Assembly: GCF_038419845.1 (NCBI RefSeq)
Contig: NZ_JBCAQT010000004.1
Location: 186,001 to 250,000, forward strand
DNA length: 64,000 nt
Origin: Marinimicrobium sp038419845
GTDB lineage: Bacteria; Pseudomonadota; Gammaproteobacteria; Pseudomonadales; Cellvibrionaceae
Reading direction: 5' to 3'
The notes under the pieces were generated by a model that saw only the letters and a list, made by a program, of their open reading frames with translations, did not search any database and was not told the origin of the DNA. The position numbers were made by a program, and so were the translations under genes. Positions 18,252-26,231 of the stretch are shown here, in pieces; the first letter of the stretch is position 1, and the number at the start of each line of letters is the position of its first letter.

Positions 18252-19021
18252 GCCGGGGCATCACCGTAGTGGCGATCCAGAGCGGCGCGAAGATTCTTCA
18301 CTGCGCGGACCGATTCGTCATTGTCGCCGTGCACACAGAGGGTATCCGCCTCGAGCTCGATGCGTGTGCCCTCGAGCGTTTTCACCGCGCCCTCGCGCGC
18401 AAGCATCAGGGATTGTTCCAGAATGGCACTCTCATTGTGGTAGACCGAACCCGCAATGGAGCGAGCCACCAGAAAGCCGTCCCGGTCGTAAGCACGGTCG
18501 GCGAAGGCTTCAAACAACAGGGGCACTTCGAACTCTTCGGCAATTGTTCTCAGAGGCGTGTTGTCGGTCCGGGCCAAAACCACCAACGACAGCGTCCGGT
18601 CATAGGAGGCCACTGCCTCGAGTACGGCGCGAAGAATGTCGTGGTCTTTCATCATGTCGTTGTAGAGGGCGCCGTGGGGTTTGACGTAGTGCAACGGCTG
18701 CCCCTGTGCCCGGCTGATGCCCTCCAGCGCCCCGACCTGGTATTGCACCAGGGCGGTGATTTCGCGCGGGCTGCACTGCATGCTGCGCCGGCCAAAGCCC
18801 ACCAGGTCCGGGTAGCTGGGGTGCGCCCCGATGCGGGTGCCGGCCTGTTTGGCCAACAGCACCGTACGGGTCATGGTGACCGCGTCGGAGGCATGAAAGC
18901 CGCAGGCGATACTGGCCATATCCACCAGTGGCATCACCTCTTCGTCCCGCCCCATGGTCCAGGGACCAAAGCTTTCGCCCATGTCGCAGTTGAGAAGGAG
19001 CCGGTTCTGGCCTAATGTCAT
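18248..19021 (-). CDS. pxpA: 5-oxoprolinase subunit PxpA (LamB/YcsF family)
   Basis: A 257-residue LamB/YcsF-family protein with the diagnostic start LLNCDMGESFGPW, IACGFHASD near residue 45, GAHPSYPD near 70 and YVKPHGALYND near 120. PxpA is the hydrolytic subunit that converts activated 5-oxoproline to L-glutamate. I chose the ATG at 19021 because GAGG lies about 6 nt upstream; an in-frame ATG at 19051 has no such signal. It leads the tightly overlapped operon pxpA-pxpB-pxpC. Confidence 0.93.
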   Translation of the reverse strand: MTLGQNRLLLNCDMGESFGPWTMGRDEEVMPLVDMASIACGFHASDAVTMTRTVLLAKQAGTRIGAHPSYPDLVGFGRRSMQCSPREITALVQYQVGALEGISRAQGQPLHYVKPHGALYNDMMKDHDILRAVLEAVASYDRTLSLVVLARTDNTPLRTIAEEFEVPLLFEAFADRAYDRDGFLVARSIAGSVYHNESAILEQSLMLAREGAVKTLEGTRIELEADTLCVHGDNDESVRAVKNLRAALDRHYGDAPA

Positions 19022-19203
19022 AGGTGCCTCATCAAACATCAGTGATAGCACCAGTTTACCCTATCGATCAGAATCGGTTCGAGGGGCGTTGAGTCGCCGG
19101 GTCGACCGCATGCTTACGACCAGGCCTGTATATAGTATTGTCTTACCACGAGTGCTACCATTCATTTCTGGTCAAAAACCGTCACAAACAATAATGCTAG
19201 AGA

Positions 19204-21645
19204 GTGGAGAATCACCGCATGAGATTCCTTGCACGCGCCCTGTCACTATGCACATTACTACTGGTATTTGGTTGTCAGCATACAGCGGATACCCCACCCC
19301 GGGAGTTCACGCCCGAGTCCGTCAAGGCTCTGACCAAAAAAGTGGCCGACTGGCAAATCGAGCACTTCGACGAGCAGGGCAAATACCGCGCCCTGCCCCA
19401 GGACCCACCGGAGTGGGCCAACCGCGAGCAGTACCACGACCTGGAGTGGCACAACGGCGCGCTCTACGCGGGCATGAACCAGTGGCGCAAAATCGCCGAC
19501 GATCCCAAATACACCGAATGGTTGAAAATGATCGGCGAACGCAATGACTGGACGTTACACAAACGCCCCTACCACGCCGATGACCATGTCGTGGGCCAGT
19601 TCTATCTTTCTCTGTACGAAGACTTCAACAACCCGGAGATGATCAAGCCCCTGCGGAAGCAGTTTGACTGGATTCTGGACAACCCGAAAACCGGTACCCT
19701 GGACTGGAATGCCGAAAACACCCACGCTCACGACCGCTGGGGCTGGTGTGACGCCCTGTTTATGGCGCCCCCGGTCTGGGCACGACTGGCAAAAGTCACC
19801 GGAGAGGAGAAATACCTGGACTTCATGCACCAGGAGTACCTCGCCACCTACGATCTGCTCTGGAGTGAGGAAGACCAACTCTTTTTCCGGGACTCCAGCT
19901 TCTTCGATCAGTACGAAGAAAATGGGGAGCACATCTACTGGTCCCGTGGCAACGGTTGGGTGTTCGCCGGTCTGGCTCTGATGATTCCCGACCTGCCTCA
20001 AGACTGGGAGCATCGTGACTTTTATCTGGCTCTCTACAAAAAAATGGCCCGGAAGATCCGGTCCATCCAGCGCGAGGATGGCACCTGGTCCATGGGCCTG
20101 CTCGGAGACCCTGAGCACTACCCGATCAAGGAAACCAGTGGCACCGCCTTTTTCACTTTTGGCCTGGCCTGGGGCATCAATGAGGGCGTTCTCGATCGGG
20201 ACACCTATCAACCGGTGGTAATGAGTGCCTGGGAGGAACTGGCCGATGCGGTCACCGAGGAGGGGCTTCTGGGGCATGTTCAACCGGTTGGTGCCGAACC
20301 GGGGGAGTCTTTTCCGGATTACACCGAGGTCTATGGCGTAGGCGCCTTTCTGGCCGCAGGTTCGGAAGTCTACAAACTGCTTGAATCACAAGAAACAGCC
20401 AAGGCAAAAGAAACCGACCACACCGTTCAGACTTTCATGTACAACGGCGGCTGGTGCTGGTTTCAGGATCCGCGCGCCATCATCCACGATGGCCAACTGA
20501 TTGTCGGCGGCGTGGCCGGAAACGGCATCGGCGATGCGGCGGTGGGTGTGTACGACCTGGAAGAGAACACCATTCTGGGCCGCACCACCCTGCACAAGCA
20601 CTTCGACCATGACGATCACAACTCTCCCGCGTTTTTTGCCCGCCCGGACGACAGCCTGCTGGCGGTGTACGCCCGTCACAGCACCGAGAACAAGCACTAC
20701 TACCGCTTTTCCGACACGGACGACCACCTGAACTGGGGCGAAGAGCACACCATCGAGAGCGGTGAGCCGGTCACCTACATGAACCTGTACCACCTGGCCG
20801 ACGAAGACACCCTGTACAACTTTTACCGGGGCATCGAGTGGAACCCCACCTTCGTCACCTCCGAGGATGAGGGAAAAACCTGGGGCGAGCCCGTTCACTT
20901 CATCAAAAGTGAGGTGGAGGGACGCACTCGACCTTACCCCCGTTACGCGAGCAACGGGCAGGACACCGTCGCGGTTTCCTTTACCGACGCTCACCCGCGC
21001 GACCACGGCACCAGTATTTACTACGCTGAGTTCCGGAACGGGAATTTCTATACCGCCGATGGCCGTCTGATCAAAAATCTGGAACAGGACGGACCACTGA
21101 AGCCATCCGAATCCGAGCGGGTCTATCAGGGTGGCGGTGGCGACTTCCGGGGCCACGAGCTCAGTGCCCACGAAAGCGCCTGGACCAGCTCTATCGTTCT
21201 GGACGAGCAGGGTCATCCCCACATCGGCTACTCGCTCTACCTGAGCAACAACGACCAACGCTACCGGCTGGCCTCCTGGGACGGCGAGCAGTGGATCGAC
21301 CGCGAAGTCGCCCACGCCGGCAGCCGGCTGTACGAGCGCGAGGCCAGCTACACCGGCCTGATCAGTCTCAACCCGGAAGACCCGAGCGAAGTGGTCATTT
21401 CAACGGATGTGCACCCCTCGACCGGTGAGGCCCTGGGCGGCAAGCATCAGATCTTCCGCGCTGATATCGGCGAGCAAGACGAAACTTCAACGGTTCAGTG
21501 GGAGCAGATCACCCGGGACCCGGCGCGCCACAACATCCGCCCGATGTTCGTCCCGGGTGAGGAGCACGATGCACTCGTCTGGCAGCGCGGCCAATACAAC
21601 ACCTACACCGATTACTACATGGATACCGTCGGAATCATCGAGTAG
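19204..21645 (+). CDS. GH105 unsaturated glycuronyl/rhamnogalacturonyl hydrolase fused to a BNR-4 beta-propeller
   Basis: An 813-residue lipoprotein (lipobox VFGC near residue 21). Residues about 40-395 form a GH105 alpha/alpha-barrel with HADDHVVGQFYLSL and RWGWCDALFMAPP; Asp183 is the likely general acid. Residues about 405-813 form a BNR-4 repeat domain starting NGGWCWFQDPRAI. The segment DHDDHNSPAFF...VYARHS places His472 and His492 twenty residues apart, a layout recalled from propeller-type ulvan lyases (PL24/25). One chain could therefore cut a uronic acid polysaccharide and remove the unsaturated end. Lyase activity is inference; the BNR part could only bind. It is a single gene whose 3' end overlaps the hvfC stop on the other strand by 11 bp. 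Confidence 0.85.
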   Translation: MENHRMRFLARALSLCTLLLVFGCQHTADTPPREFTPESVKALTKKVADWQIEHFDEQGKYRALPQDPPEWANREQYHDLEWHNGALYAGMNQWRKIADDPKYTEWLKMIGERNDWTLHKRPYHADDHVVGQFYLSLYEDFNNPEMIKPLRKQFDWILDNPKTGTLDWNAENTHAHDRWGWCDALFMAPPVWARLAKVTGEEKYLDFMHQEYLATYDLLWSEEDQLFFRDSSFFDQYEENGEHIYWSRGNGWVFAGLALMIPDLPQDWEHRDFYLALYKKMARKIRSIQREDGTWSMGLLGDPEHYPIKETSGTAFFTFGLAWGINEGVLDRDTYQPVVMSAWEELADAVTEEGLLGHVQPVGAEPGESFPDYTEVYGVGAFLAAGSEVYKLLESQETAKAKETDHTVQTFMYNGGWCWFQDPRAIIHDGQLIVGGVAGNGIGDAAVGVYDLEENTILGRTTLHKHFDHDDHNSPAFFARPDDSLLAVYARHSTENKHYYRFSDTDDHLNWGEEHTIESGEPVTYMNLYHLADEDTLYNFYRGIEWNPTFVTSEDEGKTWGEPVHFIKSEVEGRTRPYPRYASNGQDTVAVSFTDAHPRDHGTSIYYAEFRNGNFYTADGRLIKNLEQDGPLKPSESERVYQGGGGDFRGHELSAHESAWTSSIVLDEQGHPHIGYSLYLSNNDQRYRLASWDGEQWIDREVAHAGSRLYEREASYTGLISLNPEDPSEVVISTDVHPSTGEALGGKHQIFRADIGEQDETSTVQWEQITRDPARHNIRPMFVPGEEHDALVWQRGQYNTYTDYYMDTVGIIE

Positions 21646-22417
21646 CTGGGACGCTAATAGCACGGGCGCCCAGCAGGGCGCCCAGATCATACAGCTGCTG
21701 CAACAACACTTCTCCTCCGGTCATCAGCGCCTCGGGGTCGATGCCGGGGGCCTCTTCGCTCAGTTGTCGCAGCAAGGCTTCCCCACTTCTGTCCGTCTCT
21801 TCCAACAGCGCAAGCAAACGGGCACTGAAGGCGTTCAATGCCATGAAGGCCACCCGATCCTCGCGGTTGCGATAGACCAGCAACCAGGTGGGTTGTTCGG
21901 GCGGTTCGACCGGCTGGTATTCGGGAGCAATCTGATGCACCGGGTACTGGTATTCGAGCAACCAGGCCAGCGGTGACAGCACGGGATGGCCCGCAAGCAG
22001 ATCATCGTTCAGGTCCGCCAGCTCTGCTTCGCTGGGCGCCGGGGCAATGTCCAGTGCCAGCTCCACCCACTCGTAGTGCAGCAGCTCCGCCATGAAGGGT
22101 GGGTCCTCCGGGGTGGCTTCGCGCTGGTCAGACTTCACATAGTCCAGGTACTCGCGCCCGATGTCGCAGAACAGGGGACTCCGGCAGCGGTGGTGCCGCA
22201 TGAAGTTACGCACCTCCCGCTGCCACCATTGCTCGGACATCAGGGATCTGAATACCGGAAAACCGTTACTGAGAAACCCGTTCAGGTTGTTGAAAAACAG
22301 ATCCTGATAAATCGCCATGCGCCGGGGCTCAATGTTCTCGGGCTCACCCGCGCGCGGGTCGCGAATCGCGCCGGAAAATTCCAGCAGGGCGTCGCGATAG
22401 TCAGAGGGCGCCGACAT
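21635..22417 (-). CDS. hvfC: HvfC-like partner protein (DUF2063, putative DNA-binding family)
   Basis: A 260-residue DUF2063 protein, the usual partner of DUF692/MNIO enzymes. The N-terminal helical region (DYRDALLEFSGAIRDP...MAIYQDLFFNNLNGFLSNGFPVFRSLM) is typical, followed by a mixed domain with LLVYRNREDRVAFMALNAF. Despite the family name, it probably presents the precursor peptide to HvfB rather than binding DNA. The open frame runs upstream to 22825, but that part overlaps hvfB; the ATG at 22417 (17 bp inside the hvfB end) gives the family start. It is the last gene of hvfA-hvfB-hvfC and its stop overlaps the convergent GH105 gene. Confidence 0.88.
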   Translation of the reverse strand: MSAPSDYRDALLEFSGAIRDPRAGEPENIEPRRMAIYQDLFFNNLNGFLSNGFPVFRSLMSEQWWQREVRNFMRHHRCRSPLFCDIGREYLDYVKSDQREATPEDPPFMAELLHYEWVELALDIAPAPSEAELADLNDDLLAGHPVLSPLAWLLEYQYPVHQIAPEYQPVEPPEQPTWLLVYRNREDRVAFMALNAFSARLLALLEETDRSGEALLRQLSEEAPGIDPEALMTGGEVLLQQLYDLGALLGARAISVPATR

Positions 22418-23258
22418 GAAGCACCTCGCTCTGACGGGCGCGAATGGCACGGGTCTGTTGCAACAACTCCGGCAGCGGCGGAATGTTGAAATCCCGTTCC
22501 AGTAACGTGGGACAAGCGCCCACATGGTCGTAGGCCACGTCCAGCAGATGCCACACCGGATCCACCACATCGGCGCCGTGGGTATCCACCAGAAGATCTT
22601 CGGCCTCCCGGTAGTGCCCGGCAATGTGCATGTAGTGCACCCGATCGGCTGGCATGGAGCGAATGAACACCTCTGGATCATAGCGGTGATTGATGCTGTT
22701 GACGTAGACGTTGTTGACGTCCAGCAACAGATCACAGTCGGCTTCGGCCAGCACCGCCTGAATGAAGGTCGCCTCATCCAGCGCGGCAGCCGGGCCGGTG
22801 TTGACCGGCGTGTAATAGGAGACATTTTCCACGGCGATGCGCCGTTCGAGAATATCCTGCACCTGCCGGATTCGTCCGGCGATCCAGCGCACGCCCTCTT
22901 CGGTAAAAGGTACGGGCATCAGATCGTACAGATGGCCATCGTCACTGCAGGCACTGAGATGTTCGGTATAGAGCGCGATCCGGTGTTCGTCCAGAAACTG
23001 TTTGATCCGCTGAACAAAACCGGTATCCAGCGGAGCGGGGCTGCCCAACGACAGTGACAGCCCGTGAGTGGTAAAGGTGTAGCGTTCGGTCAGCGCGCGA
23101 AACTGTTTACCCAGGCGCCCTCCCAGGGCCATCCAGTTTTCCGGGGCCACTTCCAGAAAATCTAGCTCGCCATCGGGCTCCACCGGGAGCTGGCTGAGCA
23201 GCTCCCGGCGCAGGCCCAATCCGACGCCTTTATCGGGGGGCGGTTTAGCCACTGTCAT
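22401..23258 (-). CDS. hvfB: HvfB-like MNIO enzyme (DUF692 multinuclear non-haem iron oxidase)
   Basis: A 285-residue TIM-barrel DUF692 protein. Candidate iron ligands and family motifs are visible: TTHGLSLSLG near residue 63, YTEHLSACS near 98, IAVENVSYY near 140, LLLDVNNVYVNSINH near 178, HIAGHYRE near 213 and DTHGADVVDPVW near 228. MNIO enzymes modify cysteines of ribosomal peptides (thiooxazole or oxazolone/thioamide products) that bind copper. The gene lies between the Cys-rich precursor gene hvfA and hvfC, so HvfA is the evident substrate. A hairpin in the hvfA-hvfB gap may reduce its expression relative to hvfA. Confidence 0.93.
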   Translation of the reverse strand: MTVAKPPPDKGVGLGLRRELLSQLPVEPDGELDFLEVAPENWMALGGRLGKQFRALTERYTFTTHGLSLSLGSPAPLDTGFVQRIKQFLDEHRIALYTEHLSACSDDGHLYDLMPVPFTEEGVRWIAGRIRQVQDILERRIAVENVSYYTPVNTGPAAALDEATFIQAVLAEADCDLLLDVNNVYVNSINHRYDPEVFIRSMPADRVHYMHIAGHYREAEDLLVDTHGADVVDPVWHLLDVAYDHVGACPTLLERDFNIPPLPELLQQTRAIRARQSEVLHVGAL

Positions 23259-23312
23259 GGTTCACCCTTAGCACTAATAGTTCTGAACATTAAAAACTCT
23301 TGCCGAAGCGGA

Positions 23313-23353
23313 GAGCCAGACGAAGCCCGGCGGACTTCGTCTGCTCCTGGCTC
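23313..23353 (-). terminator. Hairpin between hvfA and hvfB, possible attenuator
   Basis: On the minus strand CAGACGAAG pairs with CTTCGTCTG (perfect 9-bp stem) with flanking GAGC/GCTC pairing. A smaller hairpin and a TTTTT run follow before the hvfB start. It could terminate part of the transcripts or protect the hvfA mRNA, giving more precursor than enzyme. Function is inferred from position. Confidence 0.5.
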
Positions 23354-23367
23354 AGGTAACGGAGCGA

Positions 23368-23703
23368 TCAGGCACCGCATTTGCCTTCGCCACATTTGCC
23401 TTCAGCATCCTTGTCTTCTTTGTCCATGCGATCTTTTTTGTCTTCCCCGCATTTGCCTTCACCACACTTGCCTTCGCCGTCGGCTTTGTCCCTGGCTTTG
23501 TCTTCGCCGCATTTACCTTCACCACACTTTCCCTCACCACGCTTGCCTTCTGCATCCTTGCTGTGATCATGTGCCAGTTGCGTATAGCCACTGGACATGG
23601 ACTCGGCGACAAAGGGGTTTTCCGCAACGGTGGCCTGGCTGCTCAAACCGAGCAACAGGGCGGCACTGGCGGAGGCGATCATGGGCTTGTTGAATGATTT
23701 CAT
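23368..23703 (-). CDS. hvfA: HvfA-like cysteine-rich RiPP precursor
   Basis: A 111-residue exported precursor. A Sec signal peptide (MKSFNKPMIASASAALLLGL..., predicted cut after Ala27) leads to a low-complexity core with three EGKCGEGKCG blocks: Cys60/65, Cys80/85 and Cys104/109. A diverged EGKR unit at 52-55 suggests a lost seventh site. EGKCG repeats are the hallmark of HvfA-type substrates of MNIO enzymes, whose modified cysteines bind copper in the periplasm. AAGGAG lies 8 nt before the ATG. The TGTAAGAAA/CGACA promoter-like signal at 23781-23808 lies 78 nt upstream. First gene of hvfABC. Confidence 0.92.
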   Translation of the reverse strand: MKSFNKPMIASASAALLLGLSSQATVAENPFVAESMSSGYTQLAHDHSKDAEGKRGEGKCGEGKCGEDKARDKADGEGKCGEGKCGEDKKDRMDKEDKDAEGKCGEGKCGA

Positions 23704-23780
23704 GGGTGTGCTCCTTTGGAATTAGAGAGTTGTGTCATAACGAAACCGGGTGCTCGAACCACTCCGATCGTTAACCCGTC

Positions 23781-23808
23781 TGTCGAATCATAGCGCAGGT
23801 TTCTTACA
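23781..23808 (-). promoter_or_regulatory. ECF-type promoter signal upstream of hvfA
   Basis: On the minus strand TGTAAGAAA (23808-23800) is followed after 14 nt by CGACA (23785-23781). This is one of five copies in the window, and the only one with a 14-nt gap. It lies 78 nt before the hvfA ATG. Probable target of the sigma factor at 56782-57384 (inference from the shared motif). Confidence 0.7.
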
Positions 23809-23904
23809 CGCGGCGTCGACTTTAGACCCCAATCCGGTAAAAGATTCCGGGAATGGCGCCATAATCATCCCATAGCTCAGTATCGACGTCGCCGGCCGTG
23901 GTTG

Positions 23905-24537
23905 TCACTCCACTCTGACCCGCGGAGACAGTGCATTGAGCGTGGTAAACCCCGCCCGAATGCGGGCCACTGTGGTGATCCAGCACATCGCGGCAAAGAT
24001 ACCCGCGAGCCAGGGAAAGTAAGCGGGAAACAGGCAGAAGAGAATCAATGCCACGATGGTTTCAGTCCCCTCGGTCAGCCCGCCCATGTAGTACAGGGAC
24101 TTCTGCGGGTAATCGGGGCTGTCCAGGTGATACTTGTTGGCCATGATGGCAAAGGCGAGGAAGGTGGTGCCGGTACCGACAAAAGAGAGCATGAGCAACG
24201 CCGCCCAGAACGCATTCTGCTCCGGGTTGGCGAGCAGAAAGCCGAAACCGACCGCGCTGTAGAAAATGAAATCGAGCACGATATCGAGAAAGCCGCCGGC
24301 ATCGCTCAGCCCCTGAATGCGGGCCAGGGCCCCGTCCAGGCCGTCACTCAGGCGATTGAGAATAATGGCGAGCAGTGCCGCCGCGTACCATTCAAACGCA
24401 AGCAGCGGCACTGACAGCATGCCGATGGCAAAGCCCCCCAGGGTGGCCTGATCGGCGGTGATGCCGCGTCGATCCAGTTTCTGCGCCAACCAGTTCAGCG
24501 GTGGACGGGTCAGGGGGATGAGTCGGGCATCGAGCAT
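23905..24537 (-). CDS. ynjF: CDP-alcohol phosphatidyltransferase, YnjF-like
   Basis: A 210-residue membrane protein with the CDP-alcohol phosphotransferase signature DGLDGALAR...G...D...D (residues about 69-92), which supplies the metal and catalytic aspartates. About five hydrophobic segments surround it. Enzymes of this family transfer a phosphatidyl group from CDP-diacylglycerol to an alcohol in the inner membrane. Its position directly after the ynjBC-like genes matches E. coli ynjF. The ATG shares one base with the ynjC stop (TGATG), so it is translationally coupled. The acceptor alcohol is unknown. Confidence 0.87.
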   Translation of the reverse strand: MLDARLIPLTRPPLNWLAQKLDRRGITADQATLGGFAIGMLSVPLLAFEWYAAALLAIILNRLSDGLDGALARIQGLSDAGGFLDIVLDFIFYSAVGFGFLLANPEQNAFWAALLMLSFVGTGTTFLAFAIMANKYHLDSPDYPQKSLYYMGGLTEGTETIVALILFCLFPAYFPWLAGIFAAMCWITTVARIRAGFTTLNALSPRVRVE

Positions 24538-26231
24538 CAGGCGACTCCATTATCGGTTGAGGGGTTGTTGTTCAAAGCCGGGCGTCGGCGCCAGATGATC
24601 AGGGCAGCCAGTAGCAGCAGGGCCAGTGGCAAGAGCATCTGCCAGAGCGCATAAAACCCCAACAGGCGGCGATCACCCCCGCTGCCGATGTTGACCGCCT
24701 CGGTAGTAATGGTCACCACGCGGCCGGCACCGACCAGTTGCGTGGGCAGATACTGGGCGACGCTGACCGAGAAGGCAATGACCCAGGCATAGATCACCGG
24801 CTGCTTGAGTATCGGCAGTAGCAGTCGGAACCAGCACACCAGGGACGAATACCCCAGGCTCTGCCCCACCAGCAACCATCGGCGGTTGAACCGGCGGTAA
24901 TCACCGGAGAGCATCAGATAAGCATAGGGAAAAGTGAACACGCAGTGCGCCCAGAGCACCCAGCCCCAGTGGGGGTCGAGGCGAAACGCACTGAGACCGA
25001 ACTGCCACCCCATCACCAATGGCAGCTGCGGCACGAACAGCCCCAGCAGCAGGATCCATTGGGGCCAGTAGCGATCCCGCCGGGCCTGCCACTCCAGGCA
25101 CACCAGGGCCGCGACCAGTCCGACACTGGCGCTGATCAAGGCCAGCCGGAGGGTCTGCCCCAGCAATGGCAGCAGGAAAGGCCATTCGCTCTGCCAGGTC
25201 GACAGACTGAAGGCACCGGGCCACAGGTCCGGATAGAACCAGCTCCCGGCGAAGGACCAGACCAGCAGCGCGGCCAGGACGCCCAGCGAGATCAGCGCCA
25301 TCAGGGGCAGCCAGAGCCGCGCCACCGACTGCAGCGCAGAGCCCACCCGGCTCAACCACCGGGGCGTCATCAGGTCGGTTCGCCGGTGCCAGCGAAGCAG
25401 CCCGGTGTACACCCGCTCGTGTTGCCGATTCAGCCATAGCAGGGTCAGGGCGAGAGCCAACAACAGCAGACTCCCCACTACGGCGGAGTGCGCCGCTTGC
25501 GCCGAAAAGTCCTGCTGCCACTGAAACACCTGTTGCGCCCAGACGCCCGGCAGGTTGGGGCCGATCAACAGCGGCACATCCACCACCGAGAGGGTATAGA
25601 TCACCACCGCCGCCATGGGCAGGCGCAGGCGGGTGAGCAGCTCCGGCACCACCAGCAGCCACCAACTCGCGCGGCGGGAGTGGCCCAGGGTCTGCCCGGC
25701 CTGCAGGTAGCGCTCGGCGGGGATCTGGGTCAGGGCGCTCTGTACCATCAGCAACAGAAACGGAATTTCTTTGAGCAGCAGGACCCAGAAGAGGGTAAAC
25801 CAGGAGCGGTCCGCCAGCAGCGCGGAGGCCGGCGGCGATTCAAAGACGCCCAACAGACTGTGCAGCGCGCGCACCAACCAGCCGGTGGGGCTGAACAGGA
25901 ACAGGACGCCCACCGCGAAGGCCAGATGGGGGATGGACAGAAACGGAGAAAGCCAGCCGAGCAACCGGCGCGGACGGTAATACCCGAAAGCCAGCGCCGT
26001 GTAGCAGGCCAGCAGCGGCGCCGTGAAAGCCAGAAGCAGAGAGTAAACCAGGGCGGTGACCAGCCCCGGCGAGTTCAGAAAACCGGTAATGGCCGGCGAG
26101 TTCAGATCCACAACCTGACCCAGATAGGGAAGCAGCGACGCCAGTACCGGGACGCCAACCAGCAGTGCCAGACACAACCCGGCCCCGGTCCGGAGACTCA
26201 GGGTCCGGTTTATTGGTAGCGCGCGAGCCAA
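24537..26231 (-). CDS. ynjC: ABC transporter permease, YnjC-like fused double permease
   Basis: A 564-residue inner-membrane protein with two binding-protein-dependent permease halves and about 12 hydrophobic segments. EAA-type loops are visible in each half (LQAGQTLGHSRRASWWLLVVPEL near residue 190; LVGQSLGYSSLVCWFRLLLPIL near 465). It resembles E. coli YnjC. The apparent start is TTG at 26231 inside the ynjB 3' end, 22 bp overlapping, with GGAGGAG just upstream. It should need a cytoplasmic ATPase, but none lies in this operon: the next gene is ynjF with a 1-base overlap. The substrate is unknown. Confidence 0.88.
   Translation of the reverse strand: MARALPINRTLSLRTGAGLCLALLVGVPVLASLLPYLGQVVDLNSPAITGFLNSPGLVTALVYSLLLAFTAPLLACYTALAFGYYRPRRLLGWLSPFLSIPHLAFAVGVLFLFSPTGWLVRALHSLLGVFESPPASALLADRSWFTLFWVLLLKEIPFLLLMVQSALTQIPAERYLQAGQTLGHSRRASWWLLVVPELLTRLRLPMAAVVIYTLSVVDVPLLIGPNLPGVWAQQVFQWQQDFSAQAAHSAVVGSLLLLALALTLLWLNRQHERVYTGLLRWHRRTDLMTPRWLSRVGSALQSVARLWLPLMALISLGVLAALLVWSFAGSWFYPDLWPGAFSLSTWQSEWPFLLPLLGQTLRLALISASVGLVAALVCLEWQARRDRYWPQWILLLGLFVPQLPLVMGWQFGLSAFRLDPHWGWVLWAHCVFTFPYAYLMLSGDYRRFNRRWLLVGQSLGYSSLVCWFRLLLPILKQPVIYAWVIAFSVSVAQYLPTQLVGAGRVVTITTEAVNIGSGGDRRLLGFYALWQMLLPLALLLLAALIIWRRRPALNNNPSTDNGVA

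Noticed and set aside
22418..22825. N-terminal extension of the HvfC frame
   Set aside because: The extension overlaps hvfB in another frame and is Arg/Trp/Cys-rich shadow sequence; the family start is at 22417.
23381..23566. Ser/Pro/Leu-rich plus-strand frame opposite hvfA
   Set aside because: It is the antisense of the EGKCG repeats; repetition comes from the real gene.
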